Below are positions 25,209 to 34,574 of a DNA stretch of 64,000 nucleotides, piece after piece. The notes under the pieces are model-generated. The model saw nothing but the letters and a program-made list of their open reading frames with translations, was not told the origin of the DNA and did not search any database. How positions within the stretch are numbered: the stretch's first letter is position 1; each line of letters begins with the position of its first letter. This DNA is from Natronomonas pharaonis DSM 2160. GTDB lineage: Archaea > Halobacteriota > Halobacteria > Halobacteriales > Haloarculaceae. A program made the position numbers and the translations under genes. Where the stretch lies: contig NC_007426.1 in assembly GCF_000026045.1 (NCBI RefSeq), positions 2,170,001 through 2,234,000 of the forward strand, given 5' to 3'.

Positions 25209-26546
25209 CTACCGAGCGTCGAGGACGCCGTCGGCGGCGGCGAAGCCAGCCTCAATAGCCCCGTTGAGGCTTCGTTCGGGGTACTGTGCCCGGGAGGCCA
25301 TGCCGGCGTAGTAGACGCCGGGCGCGCCGTCGTCCGTGAGGTCGTAGGGAACGACCATGTCGAGGTAGCCCCGTTCGTACACGGGAGCGGTTTTCGGGTT
25401 GCGAGAGATAGCAACCCAGTTGACGCGGTCGCGGTCGAACTGCGGAAACATGTCGGCGATGCCATCGAGCCACAGCGCTTCGATTTCGTCGTCGGACCGC
25501 TGCCAGAGGTCGTCTGCAAGCTGCTGGACGTAGCTTGCGACGTACAGCAGGTGCTCGCCGCCGTACCGTTCGGCCGGCACGAAGTTGGTGTGCTCGATGA
25601 GCGCGCCGAAGGGCGCGTCGTCGGCGATGTTGAGCCAGTAGGTGTCGAGCAGTGATTCGTCCATCGAGACGACCGCACACACAGACCCCTGAAAGTCGAT
25701 ATCGCACGTATAGCCGGTGAGCGACTCCAGCACGTCCGGCATCGTCGCGACGACGACGCCGTCGACCGCGTGGGTCGTAGCGTCGCCATCAGCGTCGGCG
25801 ACGGTCAGCGACTCGACGGGGCCGCGCCCGGTGGTGTCGGGCGTCTCGGCGAAGTCGAGTTCCCGAACGCGGCTGCCGGTCTCGATGTGCTCGCGGCCGA
25901 CAGCGTCGACGAGCGCGTCGACGAAGACGCCGAAGCCGCCATCGAGGTAGCCGAGTATCTCGCCTCGGAGGAGGTCACGCTCGCCGCGGAACTTGACACG
26001 ACCGAGCAGCCACGCCGCCGAGACATCCTCCTTTCGGTCGCCAAACTTGGCGTCGAGAAGCGGCTCGAAAAAATACTCGTAGACACCGCGGGTGGTGTGC
26101 TCGATGAGGAACTCCCGAATGGGAACGTCCTCGAAGTCCGCAAGCGACTCGTAGGTGTCGCGACGCGGCCGCCCACCGCGGACATCGACTTCGAGCGTCA
26201 GCATCGTCAGCCGGAACTTGTCGTAGACGGAGAGATACGGGTAAGCAGCGATTTCCCACGGCGTATCGAGCGGATGAGAGACGCCGTCAACGTAGTATGC
26301 GTTCTCGCCGACGCGCCACTCGATACGGTCGGCGACCCCGAGGTCGGCCGCGAGGTCGACAATCGTCTCCTCGGATTTGGAGAGGTGGTGGTAGTACCGC
26401 TCTATCGGGTCGCCGGCCGTCTCATAGGTAGCCGCGAGGCCGCCGACCGTCTCCGAGGCCTCGAAAATCCGCACCTCGTGGCCGGCTTGCTGGAGCCGGT
26501 AGGCGGCGGCCAGTCCGGCCAGCCCGCCGCCAACGATGCCTATCAT
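25209..26546 (-). CDS. FAD-dependent amine-oxidase/protoporphyrinogen-oxidase-like protein
   Basis: A 445-residue flavoprotein with the dinucleotide motif MIGIVGGGLAGLAAAYRLQQ at its very start, then IFEASETVGGLAATYE. The C-terminal FAD segment is GVYYAGMASRAQYPERSLNG. The architecture is that of the NAD(P)-binding amine oxidase/HemG/UDP-galactopyranose mutase superfamily; the substrate is unknown. In haloarchaea such genes often lie near sugar or carotenoid genes, which is not seen here. The start was chosen at the conserved glycine loop. Confidence 0.8.
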   Translation of the reverse strand: MIGIVGGGLAGLAAAYRLQQAGHEVRIFEASETVGGLAATYETAGDPIERYYHHLSKSEETIVDLAADLGVADRIEWRVGENAYYVDGVSHPLDTPWEIAAYPYLSVYDKFRLTMLTLEVDVRGGRPRRDTYESLADFEDVPIREFLIEHTTRGVYEYFFEPLLDAKFGDRKEDVSAAWLLGRVKFRGERDLLRGEILGYLDGGFGVFVDALVDAVGREHIETGSRVRELDFAETPDTTGRGPVESLTVADADGDATTHAVDGVVVATMPDVLESLTGYTCDIDFQGSVCAVVSMDESLLDTYWLNIADDAPFGALIEHTNFVPAERYGGEHLLYVASYVQQLADDLWQRSDDEIEALWLDGIADMFPQFDRDRVNWVAISRNPKTAPVYERGYLDMVVPYDLTDDGAPGVYYAGMASRAQYPERSLNGAIEAGFAAADGVLDAR

Positions 26547-26580
26547 ACTGGCGGGTGGCGGTCCCGGCAGTTGGCTCTTT

Positions 26581-26904
26581 TCACTCGGCTCGCTGCCAGT
26601 CGACGTCCGCCTCAAGTCGGGCGTGTATCGACGACAGCATGGACATCTCGGCCCCGTAGAAGCGTTCGCGGCCGACCGGCGTCCGGACCCGCATGACGAG
26701 CGTCGTCGTTGTCGCGTCAAAGACCGTCAGTTCCCACGTTCCGTCGGACCCCTCCCAGTGGCTCCGCCGTTCGGTCGCTTCGTCCTCAATGACGCGCGTT
26801 CCAAGTTCCCAGCTCAGTCGGGTACGGTACGGAACCTCAGAGGGGAGCGCCGTCTTGGCCGGCCCGTCGGTCAGGCTCCCACTCGTCGAGGCGTTTGTGG
26901 CCAT
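26581..26904 (-). CDS. Small haloarchaeal hypothetical protein
   Basis: A 107-residue soluble protein of unknown function, start MATNASTSGSLTDGPAKTA. It is rich in beta strands (RTRLSWELGTRVIEDE, TWELTVFDATTTTLVMRVRT) and ends with a short helix. A GTTTTTTACTG box about 27 nt upstream makes it probably leaderless. It lies 34 nt upstream of the flavoprotein gene on the same strand, likely one transcript, and is divergent from thrB. Confidence 0.6.
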   Translation of the reverse strand: MATNASTSGSLTDGPAKTALPSEVPYRTRLSWELGTRVIEDEATERRSHWEGSDGTWELTVFDATTTTLVMRVRTPVGRERFYGAEMSMLSSIHARLEADVDWQRAE

Positions 26905-26963
26905 GTCACACTGCCCGTGACCCACAGTAAAAAACATGACTCTTTCCCGCCGACGGCGCGAAA

Positions 26964-26983
26964 GGTCGGGTTTTATCCCGACC
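26964..26983. promoter_or_regulatory. thrB promoter: TATA inside a 7-bp inverted repeat
   Basis: GGTCGGG, TTTTAT, CCCGACC: perfect 7-bp arms around a six-base A/T loop whose centre is about 28 nt before the thrB ATG. The neighbouring gene is divergent, so this cannot be its terminator. Confidence 0.65.
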
Positions 26984-27001
26984 CAAGCGGAACGGAGGCG
27001 T

Positions 27002-27877
27002 ATGATAACGGTGCGGGCCCCAGCGACGAGCGCGAACTTGGGCAGCGGGTTCGACGTCTTCGGGGCGGCGCTCGAACGTCCGGCGGACATCCTTCGCATC
27101 GAGAAGGCCAACCGCACCACGATACGCGTTACCGGCGTCGGAAGCAAGTACATCCCGGAGGACCCGGAGAAAAACACCGTCGGCGCGGTCGCGGAGGCGC
27201 TGGATGCGCCGGCACACATCGAGATCGACAAGGGCGTCCGGCCGGCCTCAGGGCTCGGCTCCTCGGCAGCGTCAGCGGCAGCGGCCGCTGTCGGGCTCAA
27301 CGAGCTCTACGACCGCGGGCTGAGCCGCGAGGAACTGGTTCCGATAGCCGCAGAGGGCGAAGCGGTCGTCTCGGGGGCCGCTCACGCCGACAACGTCGCG
27401 CCCTCGATTATGGGCGGCTTCACCGTCGCCCGCGAAGACGGCGTCACGCAGGTCGATGCCTCGATTCCGCTCGTGGCCTGTCTGCCGGAAATCGTCGTCT
27501 CGACGCGTGACGCGCGCGGAGTCGTTCCCGAAGCGGCTCCGATGGAAGCTGTCGTCGACGTCGTCGGCAACGCGGCGACGCTGGCGGTCGGGATGGCCCG
27601 TGACGACCCGGCGCTTGTCGGCCGCGGAATGGAAGACAGCATCGTCACACCCGAGCGGGCTGAGCTCATCAACGGCTACGAGACGGTCCGCTCGGCCGCC
27701 GAGAACGCTGGCGCGACCGGCGTGACGATTTCCGGTGCTGGTCCAACGGTTATCGCCGCCTGCCATCGGGGCGACCGCACCGCCATCGCCAGCGCAATGC
27801 TCGATGCCTTCTCGGAGGCCGGCGTCGAGGCGCGGGCCTACAAGACTGAAATCGGCCGCGGGGCCGAACTCTTCTGA
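27002..27877 (+). CDS. thrB: Homoserine kinase
   Basis: A 291-residue GHMP kinase phosphorylating homoserine for threonine synthesis. It opens MITVRAPATSANLGSGFDVF, has the ATP loop RPASGLGSSAASAAAAAVG at about 80-98 and the third GHMP motif GVTISGAGPTVIAACH. Length is normal. The product is used by threonine synthase (partial, at the left edge). The promoter TATA is the loop of an inverted repeat. The 3' end is 3 nt from the convergent dsbB. Confidence 0.94.
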   Translation: MITVRAPATSANLGSGFDVFGAALERPADILRIEKANRTTIRVTGVGSKYIPEDPEKNTVGAVAEALDAPAHIEIDKGVRPASGLGSSAASAAAAAVGLNELYDRGLSREELVPIAAEGEAVVSGAAHADNVAPSIMGGFTVAREDGVTQVDASIPLVACLPEIVVSTRDARGVVPEAAPMEAVVDVVGNAATLAVGMARDDPALVGRGMEDSIVTPERAELINGYETVRSAAENAGATGVTISGAGPTVIAACHRGDRTAIASAMLDAFSEAGVEARAYKTEIGRGAELF

Positions 27878-27880
27878 GGT

Positions 27881-28288
27881 TCAGCCGTCGACACGCCGTT
27901 CGACAACCGCGAGTGCGACAGAAAGCGCCGCAAGCAGGAGAAACGCCACAAGCGCCAATCGCGGAATCGTAAAGACGCCGAGCCCGCGCCAGTAGATGGC
28001 GGTGCAGCCGCCGCCGACGGTGCAGGTCGTCTCGGGAGTAAGCTGGATAGCAGTGTGGTACGCCGAGACGACGACGCCAAGCCCAGACAGCGGCAGCGCC
28101 GTTCGCCAGACACCGACGCGGCTCTCAACGGCAGCAACACCGAACACGACGACGAGCGGGTACATCAGGATGCGCTGGTACCAGCAGAGGTCACAGGGAA
28201 CAAAGCCGGCGACGTCGCTGAAATAGAGGCTCCCGAGCGTCGCCACAGCAGCGACAAGTGTACCCACAGCGAGTAGTCGACGGCGCAT
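27881..28288 (-). CDS. dsbB: Disulfide bond formation protein DsbB
   Basis: A 135-residue membrane protein with four hydrophobic helices that would reoxidise an extracytoplasmic thiol oxidase using quinone. The first redox pair is C32/C35 in PCDLCWYQR, the second C89/C95 in TTCTVGGGCTAIYW, both as in DsbB. No dsbA-like partner is nearby. GCTTTTTTAGCC about 23-25 nt upstream favours this ATG rather than one four codons earlier. Confidence 0.88.
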   Translation of the reverse strand: MRRRLLAVGTLVAAVATLGSLYFSDVAGFVPCDLCWYQRILMYPLVVVFGVAAVESRVGVWRTALPLSGLGVVVSAYHTAIQLTPETTCTVGGGCTAIYWRGLGVFTIPRLALVAFLLLAALSVALAVVERRVDG

Positions 28289-28351
28289 AGCTACGGTCAC
28301 GTCGCGCGGCTAAAAAAGCGGTCGGGTCGGCAGGTTCGTGCGGGAAGCTCC

Positions 28352-29257
28352 TCAGATGCCGCGGTCCTGCAGCTTCTCTTCTTCGGGCAGCGTCTCGTTG
28401 GCCTGCCCCTTCATGCCCTTGCCGGGCGACTTGGCGATTTCTTTGAGCGTCTCGGGGTCGTCGTAGTTGTTGACCGCCGCGACAACCGCCTCGCCCATCG
28501 CTTGTGGGTTCTCCGCGCCGAAAATACCGGAGCCGACGAAGATGCCGTCACAGCCGAGCTGCATCATCAACGCGGCGTCGGCGGGCGTCGCGATGCCGCC
28601 GGCGGCGAAGTTGACGACCGGAAGCCGGCCCATCTCGGCGGTCTCGTGGACGAGTTCGCGGGGGGCGCCGTGTTCTCTGGCCCATTCGTCGCGTTCTTCG
28701 TAGTCCATCCCCGAGAGCTTCCGGATGGAGCGCTGAATGTTCCGCTGGTGGGTGACCGCCTGATTCACATCGCCGGTACCGGCCTCGCCCTTCGTGCGAA
28801 TCATCGCCGCGCCCTCGTCGATGCGTCGGAGGGCCTCACCGAGGTTCCGCGCACCGCAGACGAACGGCGCGGTGAACTCCCGTTTGTCGATGTGGTAGCG
28901 GTCGTCGGCCTGCGTCAGGACTTCCGACTCGTCGATCATGTCTGCGCCGGTCGCCTCGAGAATCTGTGCCTCGGCGGTGTGGCCGATTCGGGCCTTCCCC
29001 ATCACTGGAATCGAGACCTCGTCGATGACGTCTTCGAGCCCGCCCGGGTCAGCCATACGCGCGACGCCGCCGCGCTTGCGGATGTCTGCGGGAACGGATT
29101 CGAGATGCATCACCGCAACCGCACCCGCGTCCTCTGCGATGCGGGCCTGCTCGCGGGTGACAACGTCCATGATGACGCCACCCTTCTGCATCTTCGCGAA
29201 GCCGCGCTTGACAAGGTCCGTCCCGCGACGGAGCTCTTCGAGGTCCGTATTGCTCAT
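28352..29257 (-). CDS. pdxS: Pyridoxal 5'-phosphate synthase, PdxS subunit
   Basis: A 301-residue TIM-barrel synthase combining ribose 5-phosphate, glyceraldehyde 3-phosphate and ammonia into [23 protein letters not shown] and [18 protein letters not shown] carry family lysines; [20 protein letters not shown] is the phosphate-binding region. The glutaminase pdxT is not adjacent. PLP users in this window include ThrC and glycine decarboxylase. GCATTAAATACG about 26 nt upstream is the likely TATA box. Confidence 0.95.
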   Translation of the reverse strand: MSNTDLEELRRGTDLVKRGFAKMQKGGVIMDVVTREQARIAEDAGAVAVMHLESVPADIRKRGGVARMADPGGLEDVIDEVSIPVMGKARIGHTAEAQILEATGADMIDESEVLTQADDRYHIDKREFTAPFVCGARNLGEALRRIDEGAAMIRTKGEAGTGDVNQAVTHQRNIQRSIRKLSGMDYEERDEWAREHGAPRELVHETAEMGRLPVVNFAAGGIATPADAALMMQLGCDGIFVGSGIFGAENPQAMGEAVVAAVNNYDDPETLKEIAKSPGKGMKGQANETLPEEEKLQDRGI

Positions 29258-29361
29258 GACGGATTTTAGGGGCTGGACGTATTTAATGCGTGTCGTTCCC
29301 CCCGACGCTGTTCCGGAAAGAGGACGGGGAGGTTTTTGTCGATGGAAACGGAGCCTCGGGC

Positions 29362-30060
29362 ATGAACCTCCGCCGGTACCTGGAATCGGACGTACCCCGC
29401 GACGACCTGCCGTGGTACCTCGCGCCGCTGCCGGCGGCACTCGAGAATCTCGCGCTCAATCTCGCGTGGCTTGTCGTCGCCGTCAACCTCGCCGGCACCG
29501 CGTTCGGCTTCTATTATTATAGCCCGCAGCTCGCACAGACGCCCGTCGAAATGTGGGTGTTCGTCCCCGACAGCCCGATGGCGACGCTGTTCATGGCGCT
29601 GGCGCTGGCGTCGTGGAAGCTCGGCCGTCCACAGCAGTGGCTCATCGCGTTGGCGTTTTTCGGCAACATCATCCTCGGCGGCTGGACGGTCTGGGTCCAT
29701 CTGGCCTTCTGGGAGCAGTTCAGCTACCTCCATCCGGCGATGCGGCAGTTCCTCATCTGGAGCCACGCCGCGATGGTGGCACAGGCGTTTCTGCTCCACC
29801 GTATCGGCGATTTCTCGCCGTGGGCAGTCGGAGCCGCAACGCTGTGGTACGGCGTCGACACGACGGTCGATTATTTCATCCCGGTTCGCGGCGACCTCCA
29901 TCACACCTTCCTGCCGGCGGACCGCGAGGCGGCGATGTTCCTTGGGGCCGATGCCCTCGGTGTCGCGGCAGCCGGAGCCGTCCTGCTGTTCGTTGTCTCG
30001 GTGTATCTCGCGTTGACGACCCACGTCGCAACGCTCAGACAACGGTCAACGGCTGCCTGA
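29362..30060 (+). CDS. DUF1405 family membrane protein
   Basis: A 232-residue protein with about six membrane helices, opening [20 protein letters not shown]. The YYYSPQL and WILxxDSP-like ([20 protein letters not shown]) segments are characteristic of DUF1405. Function is unknown. A GGTTTTTGTCG element about 27 nt upstream supports the start; the longer frame from 29290 begins inside the promoter. Confidence 0.78.
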   Translation: MNLRRYLESDVPRDDLPWYLAPLPAALENLALNLAWLVVAVNLAGTAFGFYYYSPQLAQTPVEMWVFVPDSPMATLFMALALASWKLGRPQQWLIALAFFGNIILGGWTVWVHLAFWEQFSYLHPAMRQFLIWSHAAMVAQAFLLHRIGDFSPWAVGAATLWYGVDTTVDYFIPVRGDLHHTFLPADREAAMFLGADALGVAAAGAVLLFVVSVYLALTTHVATLRQRSTAA

Positions 30061-30103
30061 GTCGGCCCTCGCAGCGAACCGCGGGGGCTGAGCCATGCGG
30101 CCG

Positions 30104-31000
30104 CTACAGGTCGGATTCGTCAGCGTGGGAGCGAACCCACAGTTCGCCGATACGGGAAAGCCGCGTCCGGTAGGACTTGCCGTGGGATTCCTGTTCGATG
30201 TAACCCTTTCCGCCCGGGCCGAGCCGGTCGACGTTGTAGATGACCTTCGAACGGAACGAGTCGGTGTACTCTTCGCCCAGTTCACGGGCCAGCGTCTGGG
30301 CGAGCTCCGAGACGGACTCAAACTCGTCGTGTTCGCCGAGCGTGAACAGAATGAGCTCCTCGAACGGTTTGACGTTCGAAAACGAAGCGACCGGGAGTTC
30401 GATGATGTGGCTATCGCCGAACTGCTTTGCGCCGATTGTCGTCCCGCGCTCGTCGAACTCTTCCAGGAGGTCGCGGGCAACGTCGAGATGCTCTTCGATT
30501 CGTTCATCTTCGACGTCGTCTTCGAGGACATCTTCGAGAAGCGAACACTGTGCGCGCAGTTCCTCGGCCAACTCCGTTTCGAGATATTTCTCGGGAACCG
30601 TGTAGTAGGTGTGGATGCGGTCGCGGTCTCCTTCGCGTTCTACCATAATCGAATGAGCCGCTGTCGCAAACGCAAACGAGACAGTCCGGGGCATCGCCGA
30701 GACGTTGACCCACACCTCGCTGCCGGTGTCGAGTTCGCCGTTAATCAGGTCGTAGGCCTGCTCGAAGGCGGCGTCGTAGTCGTAGACATCCTCGACGAGG
30801 TACTCCTCAGTTTCGGCCCCGAGCAGGTTCGTAAAGTCCTTCTGAAGCTTGTCTGCGAGGTTCCGCGAGTACTCGACGTTGGCCTCACTGCCGACCGCCC
30901 CTTCAAGGAGAATCACGCGGTCGACATCGAGCTGGTCTCTGACCAGCGGCGCAATCAGCCGGTCGTAGTCGAAGCCGACCGGGACGATGTGGGTCTGCAT
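30104..31000 (-). CDS. HFX_2341-type regulator: CARF-like domain plus winged helix
   Basis: A 298-residue protein. The N-terminal 140 residues form a Rossmann-like domain (MQTHIVPVGFDYDRLIAPLV, EVWVNVSAMPRTVSFAFATA) like CARF ligand-binding domains of CRISPR-associated regulators. An acidic helical linker follows. The last 90 residues are a winged helix (ELILFTLGEHDEFESVSELA, FRSKVIYNVDRLGPGGKGYI). It is probably a ligand-controlled transcription factor; no cas genes are near. The TATA GATTTTTACCGG, flanked by CCGG repeats (31021-31035), lies about 27 nt upstream. Confidence 0.75.
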   Translation of the reverse strand: MQTHIVPVGFDYDRLIAPLVRDQLDVDRVILLEGAVGSEANVEYSRNLADKLQKDFTNLLGAETEEYLVEDVYDYDAAFEQAYDLINGELDTGSEVWVNVSAMPRTVSFAFATAAHSIMVEREGDRDRIHTYYTVPEKYLETELAEELRAQCSLLEDVLEDDVEDERIEEHLDVARDLLEEFDERGTTIGAKQFGDSHIIELPVASFSNVKPFEELILFTLGEHDEFESVSELAQTLARELGEEYTDSFRSKVIYNVDRLGPGGKGYIEQESHGKSYRTRLSRIGELWVRSHADESDL

Positions 31001-31059
31001 GGCTGCCGATAGCACCGAGGCCGGTAAAAATCCGGGGAGTCACCGAGCGCGGCCGCCGT

Positions 31060-32592
31060 TCAACCGCGTCGGAGCGACTCGAAGAACAGCGCAGGGCGTT
31101 CGCTGTCGGCCTTCGTCGTCGCCGCCGAGACGACGACGGTTGCGACCAGCCCCAACAGCAGACAGTATATCGAAATCCCCCACCCGAGGTACGTCTCGGA
31201 AAACAGCATGGCCGAGCCGACCTCGGTCGCCGGCAGGAAGTTGAACGCCAGATAGACCGCCTGTGGCAACAGGATGCCGGCGACGAGGCCCTGCTTTGTC
31301 GTCCCACGCCAGTAGAGGGCTACGAGAACCGGCACCGTGAGCTGTGCGAAACCGCCGAAGGCGAGGTCACCGATTTCAACCAGTACCGAGCCGACGGCGA
31401 CCGCGCCGAAGGCCTCGGCTTCGGCCCAGACGCTGGCCGCGAGCGCGGCGATAGCGAAGACGGCAACGCCGATGCGGCCGAGTCGGTCCTCTTGTCGTTC
31501 GGTAATCCCATCGTCGACGAGCGGGCGGTAGACATCGCGGGTGAAATACGACGACCCCGAAAGCAGCATCGAGTCCGACGAGGACATCATCGCCGCGATG
31601 GCACCGGCGATAACGAGCGCCGCGAACCACGCCGGCGTGTAGGTATCGAGCAGTATCGGCAGGATGCTCTCGCCGGCACCGACATCGGCCTGCAGCCCGA
31701 GCCCCTGTGCCCACGTGCCGAGCAGGAACGCCGGCACGAAAAGCAAGAGCACAAGCAGCGGCCACAGCGCAAACGAGCGCTTCAACACCGTCTCGGAGGC
31801 GGCGGTGAAGAATCGCTGGTTCACTTGCGGGAACATCGCGACACCGAACGCAATCGAGATGGCGAAGGTCAGCATCGTGCCGGGGGTATAAAAGTCGCTG
31901 CCGAGCGCGAAGAACTCGGGGCTGGACTCGGTAAGGCCGGCGTTGATTGTCGAGACGCCGCCGTCGACGGCGACGAGTACCCACACGAGCGCCGCCCAGA
32001 CCATGCACAACATAAACGCCCCTTGGAGGGTGTCGGTCCACGCGATGCCGCGCATGCCGGCGAGAACGACATAGAGTATCATGAACCCAGTAATGAGCGA
32101 AGCGCCGGCCCAGAAAGGTACCACGCCGTCAGTCAGCGCTGCGAGCGCGCCGCCGGCCCCGATTTGCTGCAACATTACGTACGGGAAAAGCCAAAACAGT
32201 GAGACAACGGCGACAAGCGCCCGGACGCCGGTCGAGCCGAACCGGTCGCCGAACATCTCGCCGAGCGTGACGTAGCCGTGGCGCTGCCCGAGGAGCCACT
32301 GCTTGTAGCCGATGAGATACCAGAGGATGGCGAAGATGAGCCCGTCCATGAGCCCCATCACCAGAATCCACTCGGGGCCGAACGCGTAGGCGTTGTCCGG
32401 GCCGCCGAAGAAGGTAAACGCCGAAAGCAGCGTCGCAAAGACGGTAAAGAGGAGAACAGCTGTCCCGAACGTCCGGCTTGCCAAGTAGAAATCCTCGGCG
32501 GCGCGTTCGGTGACCCGGTAGGCGAGAAGGCCGATGGCAAGCGCGACAAGCAGGTACCCGACGACGATGGTGACCTGAAGCGTCGCTGTCAT
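31060..32592 (-). CDS. Sodium:solute symporter family transporter
   Basis: A 510-residue SSF transporter with about 13 membrane helices. It begins VTIVVGYLLVALAIGLLAYR and has the family block YLASRTFGTAVLLFTVFATL; GAIAAMMSSSDSMLLSGSSY is the conserved sodium-site helix. The substrate is unclear (pantothenate/proline/solute subtypes). Its ATG overlaps the stop of the small DUF3311 gene by 4 nt, a pairing widely seen in SSF operons. Confidence 0.88.
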   Translation of the reverse strand: MTATLQVTIVVGYLLVALAIGLLAYRVTERAAEDFYLASRTFGTAVLLFTVFATLLSAFTFFGGPDNAYAFGPEWILVMGLMDGLIFAILWYLIGYKQWLLGQRHGYVTLGEMFGDRFGSTGVRALVAVVSLFWLFPYVMLQQIGAGGALAALTDGVVPFWAGASLITGFMILYVVLAGMRGIAWTDTLQGAFMLCMVWAALVWVLVAVDGGVSTINAGLTESSPEFFALGSDFYTPGTMLTFAISIAFGVAMFPQVNQRFFTAASETVLKRSFALWPLLVLLLFVPAFLLGTWAQGLGLQADVGAGESILPILLDTYTPAWFAALVIAGAIAAMMSSSDSMLLSGSSYFTRDVYRPLVDDGITERQEDRLGRIGVAVFAIAALAASVWAEAEAFGAVAVGSVLVEIGDLAFGGFAQLTVPVLVALYWRGTTKQGLVAGILLPQAVYLAFNFLPATEVGSAMLFSETYLGWGISIYCLLLGLVATVVVSAATTKADSERPALFFESLRRG

Positions 32593-32813
32593 CGCTTTTC
32601 ACCCGCCGGCTCGACGATGCCGATGCCCCACGCACGCTTTGTGAACACCCAGAAGACGACCGATGAGGCCGCCAGCCAGCCAACGTGCCACCACAGCCAC
32701 AGCGGCAGCCCCAGTGCTGTCCGGCTGTCGCCCCACAGGAACCACGGTATCGCGAGCGCCAGAAGCACGGCAAACAGTACGGCCCAGCCGTATCGCTCCG
32801 CCGTCGAAACCAT
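32589..32813 (-). CDS. DUF3311 small membrane protein
   Basis: A 74-residue protein with two membrane helices: VLFAVLLALAIPWFLWGD and LWLWWHVGWLAASSVVFWVF. The PWFLWGD turn and short basic C-terminus match DUF3311, the accessory subunit commonly encoded just before an SSF symporter. It overlaps that gene by 4 nt. The start is the ATG directly preceding STAERYGW; longer frames upstream lack hydrophobic character. Confidence 0.8.
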   Translation of the reverse strand: MVSTAERYGWAVLFAVLLALAIPWFLWGDSRTALGLPLWLWWHVGWLAASSVVFWVFTKRAWGIGIVEPAGEKR

Positions 32814-32954
32814 CGTGGACCCGACTATCGCATCGCCCGCCCTAAACATTACTATTCCTTGAACAGAGGCGAGCTTCGAAGAACAAATTTCTTCAGACCT
32901 GCGGCAGCTACCGGAGTGCCGAGAGAGGTTACAACTGGAACCCACGGCCGCATC

Positions 32955-32985
32955 ATTTATATCACTACCATAACGTATTTAAAAC
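32955..32985 (+). promoter_or_regulatory. Two TATA-like boxes upstream of dnaG
   Basis: CATTTATATCAC and CGTATTTAAAACG lie in tandem, about 70-90 nt before the dnaG ATG. Either would give dnaG a leader of roughly 40-60 nt, unusual in this otherwise mostly leaderless window. The upstream gene is divergent. Confidence 0.5.
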
Positions 32986-33044
32986 GACCATGAGGTCACT
33001 CATGGATTCATCACCATCACCGCCCGGCAACGGGCAGTTCATCA

Positions 33045-34574
33045 ATGCAAGACACGGCAAAATATCTCGTTCACGCGGACATCACGGCGGACGGTGTCGT
33101 CGAACGGTCAGACGTCGTCGGGGCCGTCTTCGGCCAGACCGAGGGGCTCCTCGGCGACGAACTGGACCTCCGAGAGCTACAGGACGCCTCAAAGGTCGGT
33201 CGTATCGACGTCGAAATCGACTCCGAGAACGGCCAGTCGTTCGGCCGTATCACGATAGCGACGAGCCTCGACAGGGTTGAAACGGCCATCCTCGGCGGCG
33301 CTTTGGAGACGATAGACCGGGTCGGACCCTGCCGGTCGGCAATCGAGGTTCGGAAAATCGAAGACGTCCGGTCGGCAAAACGCCGCGAGGTCGTCGAGCG
33401 GGCGAAGTCGCTGTTGGACGGGGCCTTCGACGAGTCGATGCGGTCGAGCCGCGACCTCGTCGAGGAGGTCAGAGAGTCGGTTCGCGTCGAGGACATCACT
33501 GACTACGAAGGGCTACCGGCTGGGCCGGCGGTTGCGGACTCCGATGCTATCGTCGTCGTCGAGGGCCGTGCTGACGTGCTCACGTTACTACAGTACGGCA
33601 TCAAAAACGCCGTCGCTGTCGAGGGAACAAACGTTCCGGAAGCGGTTGCAAGCCTGACTGAGACGCGAACGGTAACCGCTTTCCTCGACAACGACCGCGG
33701 CGGTGAACTCATCCGCAAGGAACTCGGACAGGTCGGCGACATCGACTACGTCGCCACGCCACCGGACGGCAAATGCGTCGAGGACCTCGCTCGTCACGAG
33801 GTCATGTCGGCGCTTCGGGAGAAGGTTCCCTACGGCCGCTTCAAGCAGGCAGCGTCCGATGACGCCGACCCGGAAGCAGCCGAGCAGCGGACCGGAGAGG
33901 CTGCGGGAGCGACTGCGGCGGACAGCGAACCGGCGGCGACCGACGGCATCGGCGGGGTGACGACTGACGCCGAGGGGAAACCGGTGAGCAGTCCGGAATC
34001 GCCGGCAGAAAGCCCTGCAGCCGACGAGACAGCCGCTGTCAGCGCCGGCACCACGCCGGCGGATGCCGAAGAAGCGGCCGTCGACGGAGCGACGAAAACG
34101 TCCACAGCCGGTGAAGAGCCGAATACACCAGACGACGAGCTGACAGCCACGTCAGAGGCCGCAGAACCCGGCAGTGCCGAGACGAAGGGAGAAAGCACCG
34201 CCGCCGAGGCCCCGGAGTCGTCGGCCGACGGGCCAGCGGCTGCTGGGGCATCGACCGACGAGCAACCGAAAACGCTCCGCGGCCACGTCAGCGATGTCAT
34301 CGAAGCGGAGACGGGGACATTCCGGCTTCTCGATGCGGAGTTCGCGCCGCTCGCGGCGGGCGATGCGGGTGACGTTTTCGAGGCTGTCGCCGACGCCGAG
34401 ACGGTCCCAGCCGCTGTCGTCGTTGACGGCGAAGCAAGCCAGCGGCTCCTCGACATCGCCGCCCAACGAGGAATCGACCACGTCGTCGCCGCGTCGACCG
34501 GCGAGTTCGTAAAGCGGCCGACGAGCGTTCGTGTTCGGACCGCAACCCAGCTACTCAACCCGGAGAAAGCGTAA
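33045..34574 (+). CDS. dnaG: DnaG-type primase (archaeal)
   Basis: A 509-residue archaeal DnaG, in archaea linked to the exosome as well as primer synthesis. The N-terminal domain opens MQDTAKYLVHADITADGVVE. The TOPRIM domain has E173 in VVVEGRADVL and D215/D217 in FLDNDRGG. Residues about 271-420 are a low-complexity A/E/T/P/S-rich linker, followed by a folded C-terminal domain (TLRGHVSDVIEAETGTFRLL). Its 3' end overlaps the convergent GNAT gene by 24 nt. Confidence 0.93.
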   Translation: MQDTAKYLVHADITADGVVERSDVVGAVFGQTEGLLGDELDLRELQDASKVGRIDVEIDSENGQSFGRITIATSLDRVETAILGGALETIDRVGPCRSAIEVRKIEDVRSAKRREVVERAKSLLDGAFDESMRSSRDLVEEVRESVRVEDITDYEGLPAGPAVADSDAIVVVEGRADVLTLLQYGIKNAVAVEGTNVPEAVASLTETRTVTAFLDNDRGGELIRKELGQVGDIDYVATPPDGKCVEDLARHEVMSALREKVPYGRFKQAASDDADPEAAEQRTGEAAGATAADSEPAATDGIGGVTTDAEGKPVSSPESPAESPAADETAAVSAGTTPADAEEAAVDGATKTSTAGEEPNTPDDELTATSEAAEPGSAETKGESTAAEAPESSADGPAAAGASTDEQPKTLRGHVSDVIEAETGTFRLLDAEFAPLAAGDAGDVFEAVADAETVPAAVVVDGEASQRLLDIAAQRGIDHVVAASTGEFVKRPTSVRVRTATQLLNPEKA

